DNA from: Akebia trifoliata
Taxonomy: Eukaryota; Streptophyta; Magnoliopsida; Ranunculales; Lardizabalaceae
Assembly: GCA_017979445.1 (NCBI GenBank)
Contig: CM030717.1
Span: forward strand, 17,285,288 to 17,349,287
Reading direction: 5' to 3'
Length of the DNA stretch: 64,000 bases
Shown: positions 10,506 through 20,868 of the stretch, piece after piece
Position numbering within the stretch: position 1 is the first letter of the stretch
How the letters are laid out: each line of letters starts with the position of its first letter
Program-made: the position numbers and the translations under genes
The notes under the pieces: model-generated
The model's input: only the letters and a program-made list of their open reading frames with translations
Told to the model about the DNA's origin: nothing
Databases searched by the model: none

Positions 10506-10815
10506 TCGTATTGGATTTTGCATCACTCACCTCATAGAGTGATGCTCGGATTCGGGAGGAACCGACCTTATTAGAATTTTGTGCCACTCACCTCATAGAA
10601 TGATACTCGGATTCACTAGGGAATCGATCTTATTCGGATTTCATGCCACTCACCTCATAGAGTAACACTCGGATCCACCAGGGAACCGATCTTATTCAGA
10701 TTTCATGCCACTCACTTCATAGAGTGACACTCGAGTCCACTGGGGAACCAACCTTATTTGGATTTTGTGCCACTCACCTCATAGAGTGATACTCGGGTCC
10801 AGGAGGAATTAACCT
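10505..10815. repeat. Tandem repeat array B (about 62 bp unit, five copies)
   Basis: The phrase CCACTCACCTCATAGAGTGA occurs at about 10523, 10585, 10646, 10708 and 10770, followed each time by '(A/G)CTCGG(A/G)T(C/T)C' and 'AACCGA.CTTATT'. The unit is unrelated to that of array A, although the arrays abut. Confidence 0.85.
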
Positions 10816-10819
10816 TTTC

Positions 10820-11930
10820 TCCTTATAAAAATTTATTGAATCGACTTGAAAAACTTGAACTAATGGAGATCACAACATTCATAGAATATAATTATTTTAT
10901 CTTTGTGGTTTAGAATTATGGACTGAACCTCTCACCTCAATGGAGTCCCTAAACTCAATCAAATTAGGTACGAGGTTAGCCCCCATACTACTTTTAAATC
11001 GAATCTTCAAGTAACAAATTTTGTCATATGGAACTCTTATTACGAGTTTGAACTAAGCTCCCATACTATAATGGATTATAAATTGAGCTACTTAATTCAG
11101 CGAAGTCTGTAGATTCAACCGAATTATTAGCCCCCAAATTTATTTGTCAGACCAACCTTTCTAATAAGAATTTGGCTCAATATAAATAAAACCCCCAAGC
11201 ATAGTAATTAACCATATTTCCTAACAAGAATTATAACTAAGGGGTCACATATGACTCTTAATTATGGGTATAAATTGAGCCCCCGAACCATATCATCGTT
11301 CGACACTATTGTTTGTTGTACATTTAATAAAATTTAAGAACTTTAAATTTAACATAAATACCTGGTTGTATCACCGTATTTGTGATACGACTCTTTGTTT
11401 GGAAACCTGCAATGTTCTTGGATTGTGTAATTGGACCGTATAATCCCAAGACCGCATGCTTCAATCGCATGTGTCAGTCACTCTCCGTAGAGGTGAGTTT
11501 GTCTTAATGCGCCAAATCTACTTGTCATATTCGTCCGAGGGTCAACTTGAACTGACCTACTATCCTTCATTAAACTCACTTCTATCAAAATTAACCTGAC
11601 ATTACTGTTTCCATATCATCTGTATCACACAAAGATTAATATAACTGATGCTAGCCACAAGATGCGCCCTCTAATCAATTTGTTTCCTTGGAATGCAACC
11701 TGGACCTAGACAAAGAGACTTGGTGATATCAATCATTTTAAATGCCTTTTAAATATTTGGTAGCACCTTGGTTGCAGCATCAATAGAAACCTGGCAATAT
11801 CGATACCATTGTTCCCCAAGCTGGTTATAGCATGACCTTGGTTTTATGTTGCCCTTTATCATTTATCCCCACCCATGCGAGCAACGTGTAAGTGGTTTAG
11901 CCAATTATGAACTTGATTCACATGAACAAC
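10820..11930. other. Unclassified sequence, no gene seen
   Basis: No open frame with a family pattern. 10900-11330 repeats short words such as 'GCCCCCA' and 'GAATT' and may belong to the same LTR remnant as the arrays. 11340-11930 shows nothing I recognise. Confidence 0.35.
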
Positions 11931-11933
11931 ATA

Positions 11934-11938
11934 ACTTC
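11934..11938. repeat. Target-site duplication ACTTC (left copy)
   Basis: ACTTC at 11934-11938 is repeated at 16844-16848, directly outside the other LTR. Confidence 0.85.
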
Positions 11939-12102
11939 TTTTAGATCATAATTTCTGTTATAACATAAATCAGTTATCCAGCTGTATTATTGTTGTAACT
12001 AATTTCTGCTATATTTCTATATATAGCTATCCTCATTGTAATATCAGAAGATGAATAAGAAAACAGAACAGATTACTAATTCTTTTTCTCCTATTCTCAT
12101 TA
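11939..12102 (+). repeat. 5' LTR of the copia element at 11939-16843
   Basis: 164 bp, nearly identical to 16681-16843. It contains TATATATAGC near 12020, the likely TATA region, and ends directly at the PBS. Confidence 0.92.
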
Positions 12103-12113
12103 TGGTATCAGAG
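12103..12113 (+). promoter_or_regulatory. Primer-binding site (initiator tRNA-Met type)
   Basis: TGGTATCAGAG starts at the first base after the 5' LTR. Confidence 0.88.
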
Positions 12114-12234
12114 TAGAAGTTCCTCTACTCTGTTTCTCTAGATTTCTAGATCATTCTCAATTTGTTCAGAGTTCTTCATTTGATTTCCTTCATTGATTCT
12201 TCAATTGTTTTCTTTGTTCCTTCTCTTGATTTCC

Positions 12235-13431
12235 ATGGAGACTCCGGGATCAGAAAACTTGAAGACGCCCAGTGGTAATTCCACCATTGATAATCTTTCA
12301 AATTCTTATTTTGTTCATTATTCAGATAGTCCAGGTTTCGTTCTTATTTCTCAACCATTGATTGGAGACAACTATACCTCTTGGAGTCGGGCAATGTTGA
12401 TCGCTCTCTCTGTCAAGAACAAACTTGGATTCATAGATGGTTTAATTCCTAAACTAGAAGGTACTGATCCAAATCTTCTTAGTTCATGGATTAGAAATAA
12501 TAATATTGTGATTTCGTGGATTCTGAATTCCGTTTCTAAAGAGATATCTGCTAGCATAATCTTTTCTGATTCTGCTTATGAAATATGGCTTGATCTTAAG
12601 GATCGATTTCAACAAAGTAATGGTCCTAGAATTTTCCAATTACGTAGAGAATTGATGAATCATGTTCAGAACCAAAACTCTGTTAGTATTCACTTTACCA
12701 AGCTTAAATCTATATGGGAAGAGTTGAGCAATTACAGGCCTAGCTGTACTTATGGTAAATGCACTTGTGGAAGTGTTAAACAATTGAATTCTCATTATCA
12801 AATGGAGTACATAATGTCATTTCTCATGGGATTACATGACTCTTTTTCTCAAATCCGAGGTCAACTTCTCCTTATGGACCCTTTACCTCCCATAAACAAA
12901 GTGTTTGCTCTTATTTCTCAAAAAGAACATCAAAGGAAGGTTGGCACAAACCTCAGTTCTTCCCCTGATTCCACCAATACTATGACCTTTGCTGTCAAGA
13001 GCAACGATTTTAAAAGATCTGGTGATAGAGGAAATTACAATTCTAATCCTCGTAATTCAGGAACTTACAAAGGACAGAAGAAAGAGAGACCTTTTTGCAC
13101 ACATTGTCAGTACCATGGTCACATTGTTGAGAAGTGCTATAAGATCCATGGTTATCCACTAGGTTTTCAACCACGACAAAGGGATAATTACTCATATTCT
13201 ACCAACTAAGCTGCTGTGAATCAAGTCATCAGTCAGCCATCTTATAACTCTTCATTTGGTTGTCCTGAGACTAATGTTGGGAATTTTGTTCAAAATCTCA
13301 ATCCTAATCAATATCAACAGTTAATGTCCATGCTGTCCACTCATTTTACTGCTTCTGCTAGTTCTACTAATCATCAAAAGCCTTCAGTTGCTGCTACCTA
13401 TTCTGCAGGTATATGTTTTTCTATTTCTTGA
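12235..13431 (+). pseudogene. copia gag
   Basis: The ATG at 12235 (METPGSENLK) is preferred over the upstream in-frame ATG at 12193, because the family starts there. The N-terminal domain has SPGFVLISQPLIGDNYTSW, and a central gag region runs to about residue 230. The zinc knuckle CTHCQYHGHIVEKC is complete, followed by YKIHGYP. A TAA at 13207 (where CAA or CAG would give Gln) interrupts the frame, which continues in phase to a TGA at 13429 and then into protease. Gag packages the element RNA. Apart from the two stops this gag is well preserved. Confidence 0.92.
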
Positions 13432-14006
13432 AGCCCAATCTTCTCATCTACTTATTTTTGGATAGTTGATTCGGAGGCTACTAGGCATATTTGTTCAAAT
13501 TCTAATCTCTTCACTACAATGAGAGCCATTCAACACTCTACTGTCACTTTACCTAATCATACACAGATAGCTGTTGCTTTTTCTGGTGACATCAAGCTTT
13601 GTGATAGCATTATTCTCAATGATGTTCTTTATGTTCCTCAATTCAAGTTCAACTTGTTGTCAGTCAGTGCTTTTACTAAAGGATCACAATCTACGATAAA
13701 AATTTTTCATGATTGCTTCGTTATTCAGGAAATCAACAACAAGAAGACGATTGGCAAGGGTGATAAGCTTGAAGACTTGTATGTTCTTGATTCTACTACT
13801 TTGCAGTCCCAATCTATTGCTTCTGTCAACTATGTTTCTGCTCGAGTTTGGTACAATAGATTAGGTCATTTGTCCTTTAAGAGACTTGATTGTTTGAGAA
13901 ATCATTTATACTTTGATACTGTTAAGTACAATAAGTCTGATCCTTGCTATATCTGTCATTTGACTAAACAGCGAAGACTTCCTTTGTTACCAATAATCAT
14001 ATAGCT
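13432..14006 (+). pseudogene. copia pol: protease (mutated) and GAG-pre-integrase region
   Basis: In the same frame as gag, WIVDSEATRHIC replaces the usual WIVDSGATxHIC. The Gly of the DSG active-site triplet is Glu, which should inactivate the protease. The pattern then runs through LYVPQFKFNLLSVS and the pre-integrase module (VWYNRLGHLSFKRL, then CYICHLTKQRRLP). Near 13985 one base appears to be missing: the frame goes to a stop while the family sequence (VTNNHIAKSHFDLIHCDVWG) continues one frame over. Confidence 0.88.
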
Positions 14007-16674
14007 AAAAGTCATTTTGATTTGATACATTGCGATGTTTGGGGTCCTTATCATGTCTCATCTCAATCTAGTTATAGATATTTTCTCACTTTGGTTGATG
14101 ATTGTACTCGTTTTACATGGCTTTTCTTGCTTCAATAGAAATTTGATGTTAGTACTGTTATACCAAGATTCTTTAACATGGTTGATACTCAGTTTAATGC
14201 CAAAATCAAGATTTTTAGATCTGATAATGCTCCTGAGTTGCAGTTCACTGAGTTTTTCATTGCTAAGGGTGTTCTTCATCAGTTTTCTTGTGTGGAAAGG
14301 CCACAACAAAATTCCGTGGTGGAACGGAAACATCAACATCTTCTTAATGTTGCTCGGGCTTTGTACTTTCAATCTAGAATTCCAATTGATTTTTGGAATG
14401 AGTGTGTTGTCACGACTACCTTTCTTATTAATTGGACACCTTCTCCATTGATTCAAAATAAGGCTCTTTATGAACTTTTATACCAATCTCCTACTGATTA
14501 CTCTTTCTTCAGGGTATTTGGGTGCTTGGCTTTTGCATCTACTCTCACTGTTCATTGGACTAAGTTTGAGCCTAGAGCACGAATGTGTGTTTTTCTTGGT
14601 TATCCTCCTAGTATTAAAGGATATGAACTTTACGATATCCAAACCACACAAATCTTTATTTCTCGGGATGTTATCTTTCATGAGGATGTTTTTCCTTTTC
14701 ATACTTTGGTCTCTTCTGAAAATTTAATTGATCCTTTTCCTGATTTGGTTCTGCCTAATTCTACTCTTGATGTTACTCCAATCCAATTTGTTTTTCCTTC
14801 TTCTTCTGTTACTCAAGAAGTGTTTGAGGTTACTGATCTTGTTCAAGATGTTCATGTTACTTCCTTACTAGATATACCCGAAGCTTCTGAAGTTGTACAT
14901 GCTAGAAAATCCACAAGACAAGTTAAGCCTCCATCATATCTACATGACTATCATTGCAGTCTGGTTTCTTATAAGGAATTACCAAATTCGAATTCTTCTT
15001 ATCCTTTATCCAAGTTTTTATCTTATAGTTCTTTATCAGACTCTCATAAAGCTTTTTTTTTGGCTGTCTCTTCTCATTTTGAATCTCAATTTTTCCATCA
15101 ATCTATGCGATTTCAGCATTGGCGTGATGCTATGCAAACTGAGTTAGATGCTATGGAGGCAAATAATACTTGTTCCCTCACTATTCTTCCCAAAGACAAG
15201 CATTCCATTGGTTGTAAGCGGATTTATAAGATTAAATATAAATCTGATGGCTCTATAGAAAAGAATAAAGCACGTTTAGTTGCTAAGAGCTATATTCAGC
15301 AGGAAGGACTTGATTTTATTGAAACTTTTTCTCCAGTTGCCATACTTGTTACTGTCAAGGTTCTTTTGGCTCTTGCTGCTAATGAACATTGGCATTTAGT
15401 CCAGCTGGATGTGAATAATGCGTTTCTTTATGGTGATCTTTCTGAAAAAGTATATATGGATGTTCCTCTTGGATATGGCAGTAAGGGGGAGATCATTCCT
15501 CAAGGGGACAAGGTTGTTTGTCGACTTCCCAATTCCATTTATGGTTTAAAACAGGCCTCATGACAATGGTATTCAAAATTTTCTTAGGCTCTTCTTCGAT
15601 TTGGTTTTACTCAATCAAAATCTGATTATTCTCTATTCACAAAAGGTACAGGTTCTTCTTTTATTGCCTTACTGGTCTATGTTGATGATATCATAATCAT
15701 TAGACCTAATAATCAAGTCATTGATTCCTTGAAAAGCTTTCTTAATGATCAGTTTAAGCTTAAGGATTTGGGGTATTTAAAATACTTCCTTGGTCTTGAA
15801 ATTGCCAAGTCTAGTAAAGGAGTTGTTATTTCTCAGCATCATTATACTCTTCAATTGCTTAAAGAAACCGATTATCTTGCTTGTGAACCTGCCAATTTAC
15901 TTATGGATCCTAAAGTTTCTTTGAGTGCTGATACTGGTGATTTGTTAGTTGACATATCTCAATATAGGCGTTTCATTGGTCACCTTCTCTACTTGACTGT
16001 GTCCAGACCTGATATTACATTTGTTGTTCACAAATTAAGCCAATTTTTGGCCAAGCCTCGAATGCCTCATCTCAAGGCCATTCATCATCTTCTTCGTTAT
16101 CTCAAGTCTAATCCTAGACAGGAGTTATTTTTCCCTTCTTCTTTATCCTTCCAAATTCAAGCTTTCTCTGATGCAGCTCCTTCTTCTCTCAATTTGAAAG
16201 CTTTTTCTGATTCGGATTGGGCATCTTGCTTGGATTCTAGGAAGTCTGTTACGGGTTTTTGCATATTCCTTGGTGACTCTTTGGTTTGCTAGAAATCAAA
16301 GAAACAATTTACAGTCTCCAGGTCCTCTGCTGAAGCTGAATACAAGGCCTTGGCTGCTACTGCAAGTGAGTTAGTTTGGATTCGTCAATTGTTGTAGGAT
16401 TTTCAAGTTGTTGTTTCTTCTCCTACTCTTCTTTTTTGTGCTAATCAAGCTGTAGTTCATGTAACTTCTAATCCAACCTTTCATGAACGGACTAAACACA
16501 TTGAAGTTAATTGTCATTTTGTCCGAGACAAGGTTGCTGATAGTTCTATTCGACTCATGCCCATTCGTTCTCAACATCAGTTAGCCGATGTCTTTACAAA
16601 GCCTTTGCCTTCATCTTTGTTGTTTCCACTTCTTTCCAAGATGTCTGTAAAGGACATTTACAGTCCATCTTGAG
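13985..16674 (+). pseudogene. copia pol: integrase, reverse transcriptase and RNase H
   Basis: Integrase: DLIHCDVWGP (first Asp), FRSDNAPE (second Asp), ERPQQNSVVERKHQH (Glu; Gly-to-Ser in the usual QNG). A TAG lies near 14137. RT spans about 15080-15800: WRDAMQTELDAMEAN, FSPVA, LDVNNAFLYGDL, IYGLKQAS, then LVYVDDIIII with the catalytic YVDD. Stops at about 15561 (TGA) and 15591 (TAG) precede YVDD. RNase H covers about 16190-16600: SDSDWASC, then a TAG in place of Trp after GDSLVC, SSAEAEYKALA, a TAG near 16396, then [13 protein letters not shown] and ADVFTKPLP. All domains are present and the reading frame is broken. Confidence 0.93.
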
Positions 16675-16680
16675 GGGGAA
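16670..16680 (+). promoter_or_regulatory. Polypurine tract
   Basis: TTGAGGGGGAA sits directly against the 3' LTR. Confidence 0.85.
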
Positions 16681-16843
16681 TTTTAGATCATAATTTTTGT
16701 TATAACATAAATCAGTTATCCAACTATATATTGTTGTAACTAATTTCTGTTATATTTCTATATGTAGCTATCCTCTTTGTAATATCAGAAGATGAATAAG
16801 AAAACAGAATAGATTTCCAATTCTTTTTCTCCTATTCTCATTA
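16681..16843 (+). repeat. 3' LTR of the copia element at 11939-16843
   Basis: 163 bp, nearly identical to 11939-12102, followed by ACTTC at 16844-16848. Confidence 0.92.
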
Positions 16844-16848
16844 ACTTC

Positions 16849-17122
16849 ATCTCTGTTTCTAGTCATCCATTTAGATTCTCCCATCAAATTAGCCACCAAA
16901 TACTCAATAGGAAGCATAGCCAAACCAAGACCAGGGAAAACCCTTCTCCCAAACAGCATCATCCTAATTTCCCTGGTCCCTCTTATATTGAGCTTCTCCA
17001 TTACGCTTCAAGAATCTCTCTGGCTTGAACTCTATCGGTTCCTTCCAAACCTTTGGATCCCGCCCCATCTCAGCCACCATGAAATTTACATCAACATCCT
17101 TCGGTAGCCGTCCAAAGATGTA
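16849..17122 (-). pseudogene. Cytochrome P450 C-terminal fragment (CYP89-like), heme ligand lost
   Basis: The minus strand reads [28 protein letters not shown], then after a frameshift [21 protein letters not shown] and IEYLVANL. This is the PERF and heme-binding end of an A-type plant P450. The consensus FGxGRRxCPG has become FGRRVFPG: two residues are deleted and the Cys that binds heme iron is Phe, so the fragment cannot work as an oxygenase. The pattern resembles CYP89 best; the exact subfamily is inference. The N-terminal three quarters are absent. The copia insertion site (ACTTC) directly abuts its C-terminal side. Confidence 0.8.
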
Positions 17123-17314
17123 TCCTACTTAAAGAAATCGTTCTTAACTATCTTGTAATCTAAACTTTCAATGGGGCAGAGTTTGACACCAACAATTGCA
17201 ACCTGTGAAGTATTGTTCGGGGTAGATATATGAAGTACTAAATAGTTGCGATGATCGAGTAGTAGCATGATCAGAGATGGAGCTTCTTCATCTCTGTTGA
17301 CTCCTATTGCCATG
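17123..17314 (-). CDS. Short unknown ORF, possible first exon or gene fragment
   Basis: An ATG at 17314 opens 62 codons ([14 protein letters not shown] ... KIVKNDFFK) ending just upstream of the P450 fragment. The sequence before the ATG (AAAACCCTAACC, with GA-rich stretches) looks like a plant 5' leader, and the peptide has balanced composition. I do not recognise the family. It may be a first exon whose downstream part was displaced, or a chance frame fused to the P450 piece by rearrangement. No function is claimed. Confidence 0.3.
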
Positions 17315-17689
17315 GTTAGGGTTTTGAGAGCTTCCGAGAGAGAAAAGATCCGTATAGACAAGAAACTTTCAGTTTGACGACCAGTCCAACTCTTTCTATG
17401 CGAAGGCGAGTCGGATTGGTGGCTTGAACTGGTTTTGAACCCACGAATCATGGTGTTCAGATTGGATTCGTGGCGATTGAATTGTCGAAATTGGTTGGAT
17501 GTTTCATTTTTTTATGGGTAAGTTGAGCATGACCTATGACCTCAAAGTTTCTTTGAAATATGTTAAACCAATTGAGCTATGGGTCTAAGCCCTAGTTTTG
17601 TATATCTTTGCAACACTTGATGAGTTATGAAGTACCTTTTGTTTATAAATAATCCAATCTTAATTTTTTATATAGTGAAATCTATTGTA

Positions 17690-17860
17690 AATAATGAATA
17701 TATATAAATATATATGGGGTAGGATCAATAGCTAACTATTTGGTGAAGGTGTTTTGTCTTATATGAATTAAAAGTTTCAAAATTGGCATCTAAAGTGGTT
17801 CGCAAAAGATATATGGTCCACAATTCTTCAACTTTTGAACTGGGGTTAGAAAACTTGGTA
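17690..17860. repeat. Partial copy of the palindromic MITE family
   Basis: A TATATA tract is followed by a GGGGTAG-type end, then GTGTTTTGTCTTATATG, AAAGTTTCAAAATTGGC and GTCCACAATTCTTCAACTT. These words are shared with the MITEs at 7866-8505. Only one arm is clear. Confidence 0.45.
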
Positions 17861-17875
17861 ATAGGTGCATTGATA

Positions 17876-18065
17876 ACGTCAAACTATGTAGTGTGAAAAT
17901 CACATCAAGGGATATTTGATCGGGTGATGATGATACTAAATAAAAATTACATACATAAGAAAATTTAGATGCGTTGATAATGTCAATATCAAGACATTAA
18001 AATCAAAACTATGTCATGTGAAAATCACATCTAGGGATATTTAATTGGGTGCGATGATGCTTATG
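17876..18065. repeat. Diverged direct repeat
   Basis: AACTATGTAGTGTGAAAATC (17881) and AACTATGTCATGTGAAAATC (18008) each continue into ACATC.AGGGATATTT.AT.GGGTG. They form two copies about 127 bp apart. Confidence 0.7.
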
Positions 18066-19185
18066 AAAAAGTAGTTAGAACAAAGGAGAATACATCTCAC
18101 TAGGCTCCTAAAGTAGTGGTAAGGTCAACAGCGAGGGTGATAATACTAAGCCATCCATCGAGAAAGCCAAATAATTTTTTAGGATTATGTTGTAGGCCTA
18201 GGTAAGGCTTAAGACCTATTAAGAGCCCATGACCGTGGTTTAATAGGTAATTAGTAACTCGATCTTAATTGTGCGAGATGGGTCTCCAAGTCCCTCATGC
18301 ATACCATTTTTCTATTAATTTTTGAACAATTCAATCCCATTAAAGTTTTGAAGACTTCCACCATGCATGGGCAATCAACATATTAAAGGCTGTAGGATAT
18401 TGGGTTTTAAACTTTTTATATAACTGATCTTGGCACTCATAATCAATCAAAACATGATGAAACAAAAACCTAAGTAATGTGTTCTTAAAAACATACTTGT
18501 AATGCTTATAAACCAGTGCAAAAACAGATCTGAACCGAAGTAATAATAAATTTAAAACTCTTGTTCCCCAAGTGTACCAAATCTTGATTTACCTTTTTGA
18601 ATCTATGATAAACCTTAAGCCAAAATAGTAGTACTATCTCTTTTACCATTGTGTGATCAAAAGGATGATAGGGACAACCTCCACTTCCCTCTTTAATTGA
18701 TTTCTCTTTCCAATTCAACATCATTACTAAATTGGAAAGAACGTTAGGAGAATGTGAGCTCTAATTCAATTAGGAAACCACAAAACCCATACAACGGAAA
18801 ACTATTTGATAGCTTAATGGTTATTTCCCACCTAGTCCCTATTGTTTTTAGCCAACACAAATTCAATCCCTATACAAACGAATATTTTTATGGACCACCA
18901 AAAGAATTTTAACTTTAATGAAAAACCCAAAATAAAATAAATGTTTTGATTGAAATTCCAACAAAGGACACTCTTTTCTATTCATTAAAGTAAGTCAACC
19001 CCATCAAAGATTAGGGTATGCAAAATAAAAGAAAAGGAAAATGCTAAAGTGACATTGAAATTGACATTGTTTTACACATTGCTGTCATGGATGTGTATAT
19101 GGAACCATATATGCTTTTCATTGAGATACGAGTAAAAAGTATGTATGTTATGTGTGCACCTCCATGTCAACAATGTGTGAAATAA
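18066..19185. other. Unclassified AT-rich sequence, no gene seen
   Basis: The only open frame (18506-18724, minus, 72 codons) has no family pattern. No repeats or element ends were found. Confidence 0.4.
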
Positions 19186-19189
19186 TGTA

Positions 19190-19383
19190 ATGAAAGGAAT
19201 GTATGTGCGGCAAAGTCCGGTTTATCATTTTGGGATTGATATTTCAATGCATGTCCACTACATTCTTAGATGAACTTTGATTAGTTTGCACAAAGTGGAA
19301 GTTCAAGTCCTCCAGACATTTTCATTTATGTACATGAATTTCAAAAATGCCTATCTTACCATTTTTACATTTATTCATTTTGA
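19190..19383 (+). other. Copia 3' untranslated segment preceding an LTR
   Basis: Similar to 48945-49081: both have GCG(A/G)CAAAGTC, GATGAACTTTGATTAG, TTTGCACAAAGT and a polypurine-like GTGGAGATT next to an LTR. It is the interior side of a 3' LTR, not a normal flank of a 5' LTR. Confidence 0.65.
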
Positions 19384-20012
19384 AATCAAGTGGAGATTTT
19401 GTTTTAAATAAAATAAATTTATATAAAAAATTGATGGACTTAGGTGCATAGATCAAGGTTCATGAAATCTATATTGATTTATAGATTGAAGTTCATTCAT
19501 TAATTCTAAATGAATGAATTTAGTTAAAAGAGATGAGCCTAAAGTTGAAATATCTTTTGAAACATATTTATAATAAATAATACTTTACAATGCACATATG
19601 TTCGAAGAATTTGAGGCTCATGTATCAATTAATGGTAATTCATTGCATTGAGTATATTTCCACCACTATATAAACCTCTAAACCCCATTAGTTTTGACAT
19701 CTTACTCATTTCTCACATCTCTCAATTTTCTCTCCACTTTTGTGAGAAATTTTTTTTCTCCATATTTCTTTTGAGCATCCTAAAGAGGCCAGGTACAAAT
19801 TCGTATCGAGTGGTGCAAACTTGTAGAGTAACGGAATAGAGTCTAAGCTAGGTTGAATCTCAGAGATATTGTTGCCGTGTTCCATCACATAAACGGGAGG
19901 CTCATACTATCTTCAAGAAGTGTTTACGCATTTCTTAGCCAAATTGATTTGATCAGAGATTATTATTTTTATCTGTTTCTTACAACGAACATCAAATTTT
20001 GACTTCAAATCC
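19384..20012 (+). repeat. LTR 1 of the host copia element
   Basis: It shares with 49082-49784 and 50035-50433 the blocks CACTATATAA(A)CC, TTTTGACATCTTACT, TCTCACATCT.TCAATTTT, GGTGCAAACTTGTAGA, TAGGTTGAAT and AAGAAGTGTTTACG. The CACTATATAAACC box near 19668 is the likely TATA promoter. The borders are approximate because the ends are diverged. Confidence 0.7.
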
Positions 20013-20169
20013 AACGATTTTAAAATATGTCAACTCTTTTGTAGTTGTATCTCTAGTTGATCTGATTTCTGTTTATACAAACCATTTTGATGGTTGTTTT
20101 AATAATACAAATTTTAATAATTATGAGGAACAAATATATTTTTTCTCAAACAACTTAAAGTTGTTTATA

Positions 20170-20868
20170 TTATATTTGAACCATGCCTAGCAATACCTAC
20201 TGAAGGAACGAAGGAAATGAAGATTGTTGTTTCCAAGGCCCAAAAATGGGTAGAAGACGACCATGTGCACCGTTACAATATTCTGAATTTTCTCTTTGAT
20301 CAACTTTACAACCAGCTCTCTCTATGAAGAAAAATCGTGTCAAGGAAGTATGAGATGCTCTAAAGACTGTTTACACGACAAGGGAATCTAGCACCGGAAT
20401 TTCCTTGTTGGAAATTATATGGACTTTAAGATGAAAGATTGAAAATCCATTTTTCTCAAGTTCAAGAAATGCAAACAATCGTAGACTCTATTGTTGTTTT
20501 TAGGATGGCCTTTGATGACAAATTTTAAGTGAAGGAAATTGTTTAGAAATTGCCACCCTCGTGGAAGGAATACTGCACCAAGTAAATGCATATAAAAAAT
20601 ATCATTCGCTTGAGAAGTTGGATGTATTATCTGAGGACTGAAGAAGAAGTTCATCTTAGAGATAAGAAGCATGATGAACTTTTAGTCACAACTCACATCA
20701 TGGAGGTGATGGCCAAAAAGAAAATCATTTGAACCAAAGAGAATAAAAAATAAAAAATAAAAAGCAAAGAAGAAAACTAAAAGGAAGAATTGAAGATGAG
20801 ACAAGGATAAACAACCACATATATGCTTTACTTGTGGGAAACCTAGACTCATAATTAAATTTCGTCGC
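20170..20868 (+). pseudogene. copia gag (host copia), truncated by gypsy insertion
   Basis: With frame changes the forward reading gives AQKWVEDDHVHRYNILNFL, FDQLYNQL, QVQEMQTIVDSI, KLPPSWKEY and RTEEEVHL, a plant copia gag of the type 'KAxKWxEDDYxCRxHILN...LPPTWKDF'. A Lys/Glu-rich stretch and remains of the zinc knuckle (ACTTGTGGGAAACC reads TCGK/CGKP) follow before the sequence is cut at 20869 by the gypsy LTR. Several stops are present. It is inactive. Confidence 0.72.

Larger units (their letters stand above)
11939..16843 (+). mobile_element. Full-length Ty1/copia retrotransposon with short LTRs
   Basis: A 4905-bp element has LTRs of 164 and 163 bp, an initiator-Met PBS, gag, protease, integrase, RT, RNase H and a polypurine tract, all in copia order on the plus strand. 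The flanking duplication ACTTC is perfect. The LTRs differ at only a few positions, so insertion is fairly young, yet gag-pol has several stop codons and at least one frameshift. The shared LTR ends are TTTTAG...CATTA rather than TG...CA in both copies. The right end lies beside a P450 fragment. Confidence 0.95.

Noticed and set aside
10085..10815. Possible CRISPR array
   Set aside because: Units are contiguous tandem repeats without unique spacers, and the sequence is from a plant nucleus.
14035..14730. Several open frames in other phases over the integrase of the copia at 11939-16843
   Set aside because: Hydrophobic shadow frames; the true frame carries the DDE integrase motifs.
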